64,000 nucleotides of DNA from Epiperipatus broadwayi. Its lineage: Eukaryota > Onychophora > Udeonychophora > Euonychophora > Peripatidae. The notes below the pieces were generated by a model. The model was not told the DNA's origin. It saw nothing but the letters and a program-made list of their open reading frames with translations, and ran no database searches. Position numbers and translations under genes: made by a program. Positions 25,266 to 34,464 of the stretch are shown here, in pieces (the first letter of the stretch is position 1; each line of letters starts with the position of its first letter). The DNA lies in the NCBI GenBank assembly GCA_028023455.1, contig JAQFVV010006221.1, forward strand, positions 9,841,011-9,905,010. The letters are read 5' to 3'.

Positions 25266-26408
25266 GTACTCACTATAATAAAATGAAAGTTCTGGTTTGA
25301 TGAGTGCATATATCCTTCCTGTAAAGGCAAACAAATATAATGTTTGACACAACCTTTATTGCTGGCAAAGAAGATGCCATGTTTTTCATCCACTTCTGAC
25401 ATATATTACACATGGTTGGATATTTCTCATTGTCTCATTGTTGTAACACATTATTTGACAATGGTAATGATAAAATAAATCTGATTTCTCCAAATTATCC
25501 CCCCCCCCCCGTATTTGTGTAAAAAGTAAGATCACCATAATCTCAAATTAACTTCATAAGGTTTTATGCTCTCTTTATTATTTTTATCAGCTTAATCATT
25601 TATTATGATTGGTATGGACTGTAGCAATCAGTTAAATCCTTCAGCTTTGTCTTAATTTAACTATGCCATAATAAAAAAATAATTATTCGTCCTGGTTTTG
25701 CTTGTAGGCATGGTCTATGTATTTTCTCTAGATTAGCCTTGGCATAAATTTCTGCATAACGCTTTGCTTCAACAATTCCTACCAAAAACATTGTTATCAA
25801 TGAATTTAAGTTATATTTGAAAATAACTGTATATTTTATAAAAACAACTGCTTAAAGATACACATTTCTCCAGATCTGTTTTTACTTTTTAATTTTTGTC
25901 TTCACATAAAATCTATATTTTTAATTCTTTTTAATTTATTCAATATTCACACCTTTCAGCGCAATCTAAAAATAACATGAATAATCTGTTACAATTAAGA
26001 AAAATATAATGCATAAAAAAGAATAATTAAAAATGGTAAAGGTTTTATATCTATACATCTTCTTTCTGAGTCTATAGTGTGTAAATTATAAGGCCAGCTA
26101 ATATTTCCTAGCATTAACATATCCTTAAAAATGTCTTATTCTATTCAAATTTATAGGCATGCAATAGAAACACTTATTATTAAAAGCATTCATTGTTAAT
26201 TTTAAAACTAAATATAAAACTTTAAAAGACTATTCCAGTTTACATTTATATATTAATGTTAGTAATATTTATATAAATAGCTCCAAAGTACAATGGTATA
26301 TAATAGATTATTGTTGTTAATACAACAGATAAACTTTAAATAGTCAATATAAATTAGAAATAGTCATATATTACATGACCTCCCCCTTTTTTTAAGCTTG
26401 TAAAATAT
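25266..26408. other. AT-rich stretch without recognisable features
   Basis: It contains a C10 run at 25500-25510 and a GC-neutral patch near 25680-25800. No supported gene or repeat. Confidence 0.6.
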
Positions 26409-26488
26409 AAACAAAGAGCTTTTCTAATTGCTCAACAAGCTTAATGATAAATGCTAAGCAAGAGAAAGCATTTAAAATATCACTATCA

Positions 26489-26564
26489 GAAACCACATCC
26501 AAACCCCAGACCAATGGCTTCATGTTTTGGCACTCCTCAGTGAGGCACTAGGATAGTATCAGAC
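26489..26564 (-). ncRNA. Degraded hammerhead ribozyme (family C, left arm)
   Basis: On the minus strand it keeps CTGAGGA (26540-26534) and the CCATTGGTC cleavage segment. GAAA reads GAAG, and stem II is weakened (GTGC with ACAT), so it is probably inactive. Confidence 0.65.
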
Positions 26565-26908
26565 ATTAGATCTAAAAATACCAATCCAAAGCTAGCATTT
26601 ATCTAAGAGTTAACCATTGAGTAGAAAATCTGAAATTTTCAGATACTTAAATGTACTCAAACCCAGCTATCTAACTCAAATATCTATATGGCACTGAGAG
26701 ATCTTCAGCCAAACTATATATTAGTAGTCTTAGCAATATAACATCACTTTAAGTCTTAAGTGGTTATATTGCTAAGCCCCATATAAATATTTGAGTTAGA
26801 TAGCTGGGTTTGAAGATATTTAAGTGTCTGAAAATTTCAGATTTTCTCTCAATGGTTAACTCTTAGATAAATGCTGTCTTTGGTTTGGTATTTTTAGATC
26901 TAGAGTCT

Positions 26909-26980
26909 GAAACTACCCTGGTGTCTCACTGAGGAGTGCCAAAGCACGAAACCATTGGTCTGGGGTTTGGGTGTGGTTTC
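26909..26980 (+). ncRNA. Hammerhead ribozyme, type I (family C, right arm)
   Basis: CTGAGGA at 26929-26935 (position 7 of the hammerhead is free to vary), a perfect stem II GTGC-CAAA-GCAC at 26936-26947, GAAA 26948-26951, stem III ACC-ATT-GGT, and cleavage after C 26960 (GUC). Proximal stem I is CTCA/TGGG plus wobbles. Distal stem I is ACCC/GGGT and GAAAC/GTTTC. This is one of the most complete motifs in the window. Confidence 0.88.
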
Positions 26981-27125
26981 TGATAGAGATATTTTAAATG
27001 CTTTCTCTTGTTAAGCATTTATCACAAAGATTGTTGAGCAATAAGCAAAGTTCTTTGTTTAACAGATAAACTTGTTTTGCTGTATTCTGTTGTATCATTG
27101 CTTTTTACTTTATTTATACCCTGCA

Positions 27126-27195
27126 TGGTTTGGTGTAGCATCTGGCTTGGAATCAGAAAATTTCAAGTTTGATTCTGATTTTCACCATTCTGGCA
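27126..27195 (+). pseudogene. tRNA-like relic (Pro-like anticodon arm)
   Basis: The segment has a D-arm-like GGTTTGGTGTAGC, an anticodon-like arm CTGG-CTTGGAA-TCAG with TGG in the middle of the loop, and a B-box-like AGTTTGATTCT. The acceptor stem is poor, so this is a pseudogene or SINE head at best. Confidence 0.3.
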
Positions 27196-27470
27196 CTTGA
27201 ATGTCTGTAGTCTTTTTTGCTATAAATTATTTGTAGTAGTTCTTTTTATTTTATCATTGAATGTTTTTAAAGGAAAATATAAATAATATCTAATTATTTC
27301 CATTATTTATAATATAGATACTGATCACATGATCACCATTTTTTATGTTTGCTTATAACTGTTGTTAAAACAGGCAAAATTCACTATACGTATTGCCACA
27401 CAAAGCAAGCTAGAGTAATCAATGGATGCCAGAAGGCTTGTGCATAAAATCCCCCATCTAGTGCCTACTC

Positions 27471-27516
27471 ATCCAATATCCCCAGACTAGTTTCTGGCCT
27501 ATGGCCTTCATCAGTG
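27471..27516 (-). ncRNA. Partial hammerhead ribozyme (family B, left arm)
   Basis: On the minus strand: CTGATGA, a perfect stem II GGCC-ATA-GGCC, GAAA and ACTAGTC, all intact. The hairpin junction falls 2 nt upstream of the core, so the 5' strand of stem I is missing. It could act only if stem I were supplied in trans, for example by the neighbouring copy. Confidence 0.72.
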
Positions 27517-27523
27517 TTCTCAG

Positions 27524-27582
27524 ATCCAAGGCTCCTCACTGATGAAGGCCATACACCAGAAATGAGTCTGGGGATATTGGAT
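27524..27582 (+). ncRNA. Hammerhead ribozyme (family B, right arm)
   Basis: Distal stem I ATCCAA/TTGGAT, proximal TCCTCA/TGGGGA, core CTGATGA 27539-27545, short stem II (GG/CC), GAAA 27559-27562. Stem III is weakened to ATGAGT, then C at 27568. The core is complete. Confidence 0.78.
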
Positions 27583-27715
27583 GAGTAGGCACTAGATAGG
27601 GATTTTATGCACAAGACTTCTGTCATCCATTGATTACTCTAGCTTGCTGTGTGTGGCAATACATATAGTGAGTTTTGCCTGTTTTAATATAGATATTGGT
27701 CATATGATATTCAAG

Positions 27716-30049
27716 AAGTAAAAGGTTTGATTCAGAAATTTTTAGTTTTGGCCTTGACATCCTAGCATTACACTAAACTACATCTATACCTCTAATAAAT
27801 ATTCATATTCATGCACTGATCTATTATATATTATAATATTATGGAATGTACTCTATTGTTAATAAATGGGAAATTCATTTGATTTTTTAGGCTTTCTCTC
27901 ATCTTTATCTCATAAACCAATGGTAGACATGTCAATGTATGATTAGTTAAACAAGAGATCATAAATATCTATATGATTGTATGAGTACTACTGTTCATTT
28001 CAATTGTTTGTCATTATTTATTAAATAAATAGTTGTAGAAAAAAGAAAAGAAAATTAACACATCTTAAAATGACACTAGATTAAAAAATAACAAAAAATG
28101 AAAAATAAATAAATATTTTGTGCTATATGTAGTCACATCATATATTAAATATGAATATCAAGTATAAAAGCTAGCATGCTAATTATTAAAACCCTCAGTA
28201 AACAAAGGGGCAAACTATAAAATGCTAATTAATAGCAAAAGTCATATACTAAAAATGAATATATTCTTTTTTATTTTGAAACCCTCAGTAGGTAAATGGT
28301 TATGCAATATAACATTAAGTTTCCAGTGCTATGCATGTAGGTTCATTTATATTTTTTTACAAACACAAATTCTATATTAAAATAAAATCAAAAAAACAGT
28401 TTCATTAACTGACAGTAAAAATAAGTTTTGGAAAAAAAGAGGAAAAGGGAAAATAGTCATATTAAAATTAATCAAAAAGAAGTTGCAACTAATTATTTCA
28501 AAATGAATAAGTTTAAAGTACTAAAAAGGAAAATAATAATTTATTATTTTCTCTGTCTCTCTGTTTCCAATCATGATGAATCTTTTTTTTTGTTATATGT
28601 TTATCAAAAAATGGGCTTTGATAATAATTGTAAGAGAATTAACCTACTTATTAATAAATACATTATGGAGCTTGAATAAAATTAATAAAATTAATTAAGC
28701 CTATAGTTTGGAAAAAATATGAGCATGAACTTATAGATTTTTATTGTGAAATCATTGGAACATATATATATACACACACTAGATTTTTATTGTGAAATCA
28801 TTGGAACATATATATATACACACACTAGAAATTGAAAAGTAAAAGGGTGCATAATATAAATGAAATATACAAAAGTTTTGCATGAATATACAAGAAATAT
28901 TAGACAAAAAGCTTGCTGAGAAACTTAAGTGGTTCATCCTTCAAGTGCATAGTGTTTCACAAAATAAGTTGAAATGTCTAGCTGCATGCTCTATCATATG
29001 TAAATAAGCAAAAAGAAAAAGATTGATGGAGAATGACCAACTAACTATGGACTGAATACCACAACCTTTTTTTTAAACTTTGCAGAATTCACATTTCTTT
29101 TAAAAGAAAAGAAAAAGCGCATGCATACATTTGTGATTATAGTATACATAGGAGTAAATAGTGAAGAACTCATTTTAAACTATGAACAAATAAAAAATAT
29201 ATATCAAAACTCCATAAAAGGAAAGAAAACAAAAGTCATTGCAAGGAATATAATCATCGGACAAAGGGTTATTTTTCTTAATTGAATGACTATGTTTTGT
29301 TTTTTGGACAAAGAAACAGCTTTAATTACAAAAGAATTAAATACAAGAACTGAAATAAGATAAACTATTTAGATTTCACTATATTTGTAAATATGTATAA
29401 TTTTTTTTTCTCTTTCTCTAAATTGTTAATTATCAACTGTACTAATTTGTTACTATATGTTATATAAGTATTTACTTTATAATTAGATGTGTGTGCATTA
29501 TAAATTTATTTTAATATGGTTGTTGTAATGTTAAAGGTTTAAAAGGATGTAAATCACATGTTAATATTGGAATAAAATCATTATTGTTATTATTATAACT
29601 GTTCTGCCTTTATTCACTTTTTATTTGTGCATTTCATCAAGTTATTTAAATGTGTGTGAGTGAATTTTAAAAATTCCAAGAGCTGACAGAATATCTTCAA
29701 AGGATATAGGTTTAAATCTGGGTCGCTAGTAGCCCATTCTGGTTTTTAATAATATGTCTCATTAGAACTAATAAATATTCTAGTATACTTAGGTAGTATG
29801 AATTTTACTCATATGATGAGCACAAAATATTATGGTGTAGAGTTAACATTATAGTAATAGGCTGTAAGCTAATGATGTCCTTCAGTATGCTAATTATAGT
29901 TAATGATTGGACTAATAAGTCAGTTACACACATGATCAAGGGTGCCCTGAATATACAAATATGGTAGAGTGGATAGTATTACAATGTATATACTTATTAA
30001 ACACTCATCATTATCATTTTCAACATGATCATTCCATTTCAGAATAAGG
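27716..30049. other. AT-rich stretch without recognisable features
   Basis: No supported gene. It contains the tandem duplication at 28735-28826. An 83-codon lysine-rich frame at 28428-28679 has no family resemblance, and I regard it as chance. Confidence 0.55.
28735..28826. repeat. Perfect 46-bp tandem duplication
   Basis: Two identical 46-bp units (28735-28780 and 28781-28826), each ending in a TATATATACACACACT stretch. The identity indicates a recent slippage or duplication. Confidence 0.95.
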
Positions 30050-32028
30050 TACTTTCAAGTTTAATCTAGTTTTCCCAATCATCTTCATTTCTCTTTCAAC
30101 AAAATTTTTACTTTAACCATCCACTCATATGTGGCATTAATCTAGGTCTTCTATAATCACTTAAAATATGGTTTAAGACTCAAATATTTATCTGTTATAA
30201 TTTTTTCTAGAAGTATGTCTACTTGAGCACTAATTCAGTCTCTTAATTATTTCAACAAAGTTAATAATATCTGATTACTCTCTCATTCAATTATTTTACT
30301 TTCATTCACTTTTTATTATCCCCAAATATACTTCCTCAAATTTTGTTGAGTAGTCTAGATTTGTATTGCTCTTCTGTTAAGTCTTCAAGTCTCAAATCCA
30401 TAAATAAGAACTGATAAAACACAACTAATAAAAATGTTTGCCTGAAGGTTTGTGATGGTAATGTTTTAGTTATATTTACATGTATGACTATTTCTATCAT
30501 CTAATATTAAATCATGAATGTCTTTCGAAAATGTTTTAGACTTTATTTACATTTTCTTGTAGAAACAATCCTTTTATAGGCATAAACATATTTATTTTAG
30601 ATATTAACATTATCTGAGTTTAATTTTATGATTGTCTTCATCTATTAAGTTTCCATTTGTATTAATATTTAACATTCAACTATGTGTTAGTTTAAATATT
30701 TGTAAAATCTATATTTGTGTTAATATTATGGTGAGACTAGGGCATCCATCCACACAAGACCTGCACAACATGTATACACATACAATAAGGTTCTGGCTGA
30801 ACCATCCTACTCTTCTATTTTTGTGCAGCACGCAGCTTCTACAGGACACCAATGCAGGCCAGACAAACCTCACGTTGGTATGCAGAGAGCAGCACGAGTT
30901 GTGAAGGAGAGTTAAAGAGGCATATTATATTATCTCTGACGTCTATGCCATGAATGAAAAAGAAACATTTTATACCATCTCCAGGAAGTGGCAAATCTAG
31001 GTCAATGAAAATCTAGTCCACCCTAATTTGCATATTTTATTCCAGCTACTTCTTGAAAATGAAGGCTCAGACCTTCAAAAGCACTTGAGTATAAAATTGA
31101 TCATTTGTTAAGACGGTGATTGTCTATTTAATATAGAAATAGTATTCATATATCTTATAGTTTACGTGTGTATTTGTATTAATAATATGAACAAGATATT
31201 TGAAGAACATTTTTTAATGGGGTTATAAATCATTAATATTTTCTGATAAATCCCATTGAACATTTTTTTAGTCTTTGTAGCATTTATCTTTAATCCTATT
31301 TTTTATTTTCATCTGATAATTCTTGTAATGTTTTCTGCGATTCTGGAACATTATTTGCAACAACAACCACACCCAACTTTGGGAATGTAGATGATTTAAA
31401 TAATCACCATGTTTATTCCTTTAGTTTCTGATTTTTATCTGAACAATACTTCTGGCAAAACTGCTGTAAAATTTTGGGATATGCAATCACTATGTCATGT
31501 AACCCTATGGATGTTAGTCATCAAAGTATTTTATGGTGAAGTGTAATCATTGCTGTTGCATTTCGATAAATGTTCTTCAAAATAAAAATATATTCTGGAT
31601 CTGCAACTAGTTTGTTCAAAGTTTTAATCATTCTGGAAATACTTACAGAATCAAATGCCATTTTGTAATCTGCAAATTGAAAGCTTAATGGCAGTTCATA
31701 TTTATTAGTTCTTTCTGCAACTTCTCTCAATACTACACAACACTTTTAAATCCAGCTTATTCCTTTATTTGGCTTGGGTCTAAAATTAGCTACAAATGAG
31801 TTCTAATTATCTTGATAAACATATTGTAAAAGAGTAATAAAAGAGTGATTATTTCTAATTTTTTAAATATCAATATTTAAATATTTTTAGAATATCAATA
31901 TTTTCACAACATTTTTTCAACTATCTTGTACATCTTCATCATTTAAATATTTGATTTATAGTTTTGACAACAATTTTTCTTTTACTTGCCTTTTTACTGA
32001 TATCAATAATAATTCTGTCATTTCCTGG
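30050..32028 (-). pseudogene. RTE-type LINE fossil, interrupted
   Basis: Collinear with the copy at 8660-11150 on the minus strand. The 3' region near 30060-30430 matches 8740-9110, and the RT core at 31521-31730 reads LSFQFADYKMAFDSVSISRM (motif A). The 5' part ends where SINEs are inserted at 32041 and 32174. A GC-richer segment (30720-31090) not found in the other copy interrupts it. Many stops. Confidence 0.75.
30720..31090. other. Unexplained GC-richer insert in the RTE fossil
   Basis: This part is absent from the collinear RTE copy at 8660-11150 and has higher GC than its surroundings. Several short frames cross it but none belongs to a family I recognise. It could be another degraded mobile element or a captured transcript fragment. 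Confidence 0.4.
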
Positions 32029-32040
32029 AGCTTTTTTCTT

Positions 32041-32132
32041 TTTTTTATGTGTCAAAGCATCGGCTGGGAAGCGAAATCGGGACAACTACTTGTAAAGCAG
32101 CTGTGCTGACCACTCAGCCACCAACGCTTGAC
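32041..32132 (-). repeat. tRNA-derived SINE (family S) with perfect target duplication
   Basis: Flanked on both sides by AGCTTTTTTCTT (32029-32040 and 32133-32144). The interrupted RTE sequence reads straight through when compared with the copy near 10098, which confirms a mobile insertion. The body carries the family anticodon-arm-like sequence, here CTGCTTTACAAGTAG on the minus strand, with a shortened B-box region. Confidence 0.9.
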
Positions 32133-32173
32133 AGCTTTTTTCTTCTTCACAGATTTTATTGCACATTTTACCC

Positions 32174-32290
32174 TTTTTTTTTTTCATATGTCAAGGCATC
32201 GGCCGGGAAGCGAACCCACGACAGCTGTCTGCAAGCAACTGCTTGCTTGCAAGGCTGCTACGCTGACCTCTCGGCTACCAACACTTGACA
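32174..32290 (-). repeat. tRNA-derived SINE (family S), diverged copy
   Basis: On the minus strand: TTGGTAGCCGAGAGGTCAGC, a rearranged anticodon-arm region rich in TTGCTTGC, a strong B-box-like GGGTTCGCTTCCCGGCC, and a tail ending in an A run. It sits about 40 bp from the previous SINE in the same RTE fossil. Probable short TSD TTACC. Confidence 0.85.
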
Positions 32291-32635
32291 TCGTTACCTT
32301 TCAATGTAAAATGCTTGGAATTAGTAATTGTTATAGTTACATTGCTTTTATTGTTGTTATTATTATATAAATCTTGACCTCTTCCACACATTTCATCAAA
32401 TAATTTCTCTATTGAATAATAGATTGACTTCTTAATTCAGAAAAAAAAAACTTTTTTTTTAAATACCATGATTTTGTTTAATAAAACATTTGAAATTTTT
32501 ATTCTGTTTTATAACTTTCTTTGCCAATTAGCAACTTTTTAAAATATTATTAACACATTTTTATGCTTTTTAAATAACTGCACAAATTTCAAGACATCAA
32601 TGCATAAAGTGAAATTTTTTCCAAAAAAATCTGCA

Positions 32636-32774
32636 CAAAAACAAATAAAAGTAGTTGTGATTTCATATTTAACCATTGCTATAATTAATATTTATCTTTA
32701 TGTATGAAAGAAGGATAAATATTAATTATAGCAATGGTTAAATATGAAATCACAACTACTTTTATTTGTTTTTG
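32636..32774. repeat. Perfect palindrome, 61-bp arms
   Basis: Arms 32636-32696 and 32714-32774 are exact inverted copies around a 17-bp spacer. The spacer sequence TATGAAAGAAGG recurs immediately after the right arm. That pattern is expected from a template switch that copied the arm back and then resumed. Confidence 0.95.
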
Positions 32775-32780
32775 TATGAA

Positions 32781-32884
32781 AGAAGGAGAAGCTAAAGATC
32801 GGAGAAGATGGATTAAACTTGGAGAGACCTTCATCCTGCAGTGGACTGATAATGGTTGATAATGATGATGATGATGATGATGAA
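32781..32884 (+). pseudogene. RTE LINE 3' end and (GAT)n tail
   Basis: The open frame REAKDRRRWIKLGETFILQW then TDNG and a stop at 32857-32859, with a GAT-repeat tail to 32884. It is nearly identical at DNA level to 12270-12340. Only the last 25 or so codons remain. Confidence 0.85.
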
Positions 32885-33975
32885 AGAAGGGGGGGGTAAA
32901 ATAGAAATGCAAATATAAAATAATCCGAGAACAAATTTAAACTAAAATATTCCTTCTAAAATGAACAATGTATTCTCCATATAATTAATATCTGCAAGCT
33001 AAATATTTATTTTAAATTTTTTTAGATTGGTAAAATAATACTTCATTTTGAAAGCAAAGTTATTTTTCCAGAAAACTTTACAAGAGAGATAGATGCTTTA
33101 CATATTTCTGCCCGACAGCTACTATTTATTATACATTATTTATATTACAAGAATAGTAAATATATATATCCATCACAAATGAAAATTAGAACGGATGTTC
33201 CAGATGAAAGCCTATATGATATTAATTTAAATAAAAAAATATATAACAGAATTAAAATTAGATTTAAAGCAAATTGTATTAAAACTACAGATAATAAAAA
33301 ATTATTACGAAAAAACAAACGCTTCCTAATATTAGAAATGTTTTCAAGCTGTTTGTGAAAACAAAAAGGTATCCCCCCCCCCCCATATTTTTTTATTAAT
33401 GAAAAATAAAGCAATTAATTGCCCACCTCAGGGTTGTGGAAAATCTTCAAGCAGATCCTTTATTATCAGTTTTAATGAGAATATGTTAGCGAGAAGATTG
33501 CGCAGTTGACAGTTCTTACAGGTTCAGCTTAATGAGATAAAAGTAGTGTTGGATATTTATGCAAATGAGCAATTACGCAGCCTTTTTTAAATGTTTTTTT
33601 AATTGTTCTCTGAAATGAAGAATGACATTTTGACAACACTTGCTCATAATGCATTCAAACTAATAAGAGCAAAAATAACTCTTATGGCGTATTAAATTTT
33701 TAGCACTTTTATATCTTTATCATTCGTTATATATACGCATATAAAAGTCTGTGTGAGCTTTTATGTGTGCTACAAATTTTATAACCAAAGATTAAGATCT
33801 TATGGTATCGTGGTTATCATACCTGTATGTCATGGCCAAGACTTGGGGCTCAACTGAGGACTTAATAAAATTTTTCGATAAAAATGTTTCATTTTTTTTA
33901 TTTTTTTCAGGCTATTAGCCATAACTATTTTAGTTAGCTACTCACTTTAGTTAGCTATTCACTTTTTGATAAGTA
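32885..33975. other. AT-rich stretch with one tRNA-like relic
   Basis: No gene supported. Contains a C11 run near 33373-33384. Confidence 0.55.
33796..33864 (+). pseudogene. tRNA-like relic (Asp-like)
   Basis: TATGGTATCGTGGTTATCAT resembles a D arm, TGTCA lies where an Asp anticodon loop would be, and AGACTTGGGGCTCAACT resembles the variable and T arm of tRNA-Asp. The acceptor ends do not pair well, so this is a pseudogene or SINE head. Confidence 0.35.
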
Positions 33976-33978
33976 ACT

Positions 33979-34004
33979 CGATGATGATGATGATGATGAT
34001 GATG

Positions 34005-34038
<34 letters not shown>

Positions 34039-34125
34039 TGCTTCTTCTTCTTCCTCCTCCTTTTTCTCCTCATCTTTTTCTTCTCTCCCCTTTCCTTTTC
34101 TTCTTCATCTTCTTCTTGATATCTA
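33979..34125. repeat. Compound GAT/TTA/TTC microsatellite region
   Basis: Runs of GAT, then TTA, then pyrimidine-rich TTC/TCC up to about 34115. Confidence 0.9.
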
Positions 34126-34464
34126 ATTATTATTGTTGTTATTATTATATTTCAAAGCAAAACTTTATTGAGTCTAAATGATTACAGAGTGACATCTAGT
34201 CATATATTGATAGGAGACCAATTAAGATAAACTTTTCAATACATGTCTTATTATTGAGGAAAACAGAGAGTCATTTAATTTCTTTTCTGGCCCTTTATCT
34301 ATTCTGCATACTTCTTTGTTTTAGAGTCTGGTTTTCCATTTAGTTCATTTTATGCTTGCATTTCACTGCTTGGTTTTAATGTTGAAAATTGATGATATTG
34401 AAGGTATCATCATCTACCATATTGGACTTTTATTTCATAGACTGGATCTTGGTTTCAAGTGTGA

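Larger units (their letters stand above)
26409..27060. repeat. Family C foldback, about 320-bp arms
   Basis: The left arm (26409-26753) and right arm (26755-27060) are inverted copies meeting at CTTTAAG/CTTAAG with almost no loop. Each arm contains a ribozyme, one per strand. Landmarks are the GATAAATGCT block, GCATTTAAAATATC and the GAGTTAGATAGCTGGGTTTG block. The arms differ by substitutions and small indels, so they have diverged since the inversion formed. The layout matches family D at 45440-46030 in diverged form. Confidence 0.88.
27323..27715. repeat. Family B foldback with matched ends
   Basis: The left arm (about 27360-27517) and right arm (about 27536-27697) are inverted copies with a loop of about 20 bp. 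The outer ends read TTAAAACAGGCAAAATTCAC and, inverted, GTGAGTTTTGCCTGTTTTAA. GATCACATGATCACC lies just outside the left arm (27324). Each arm carries hammerhead sequence, but only the right arm keeps stem I. Confidence 0.88.
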
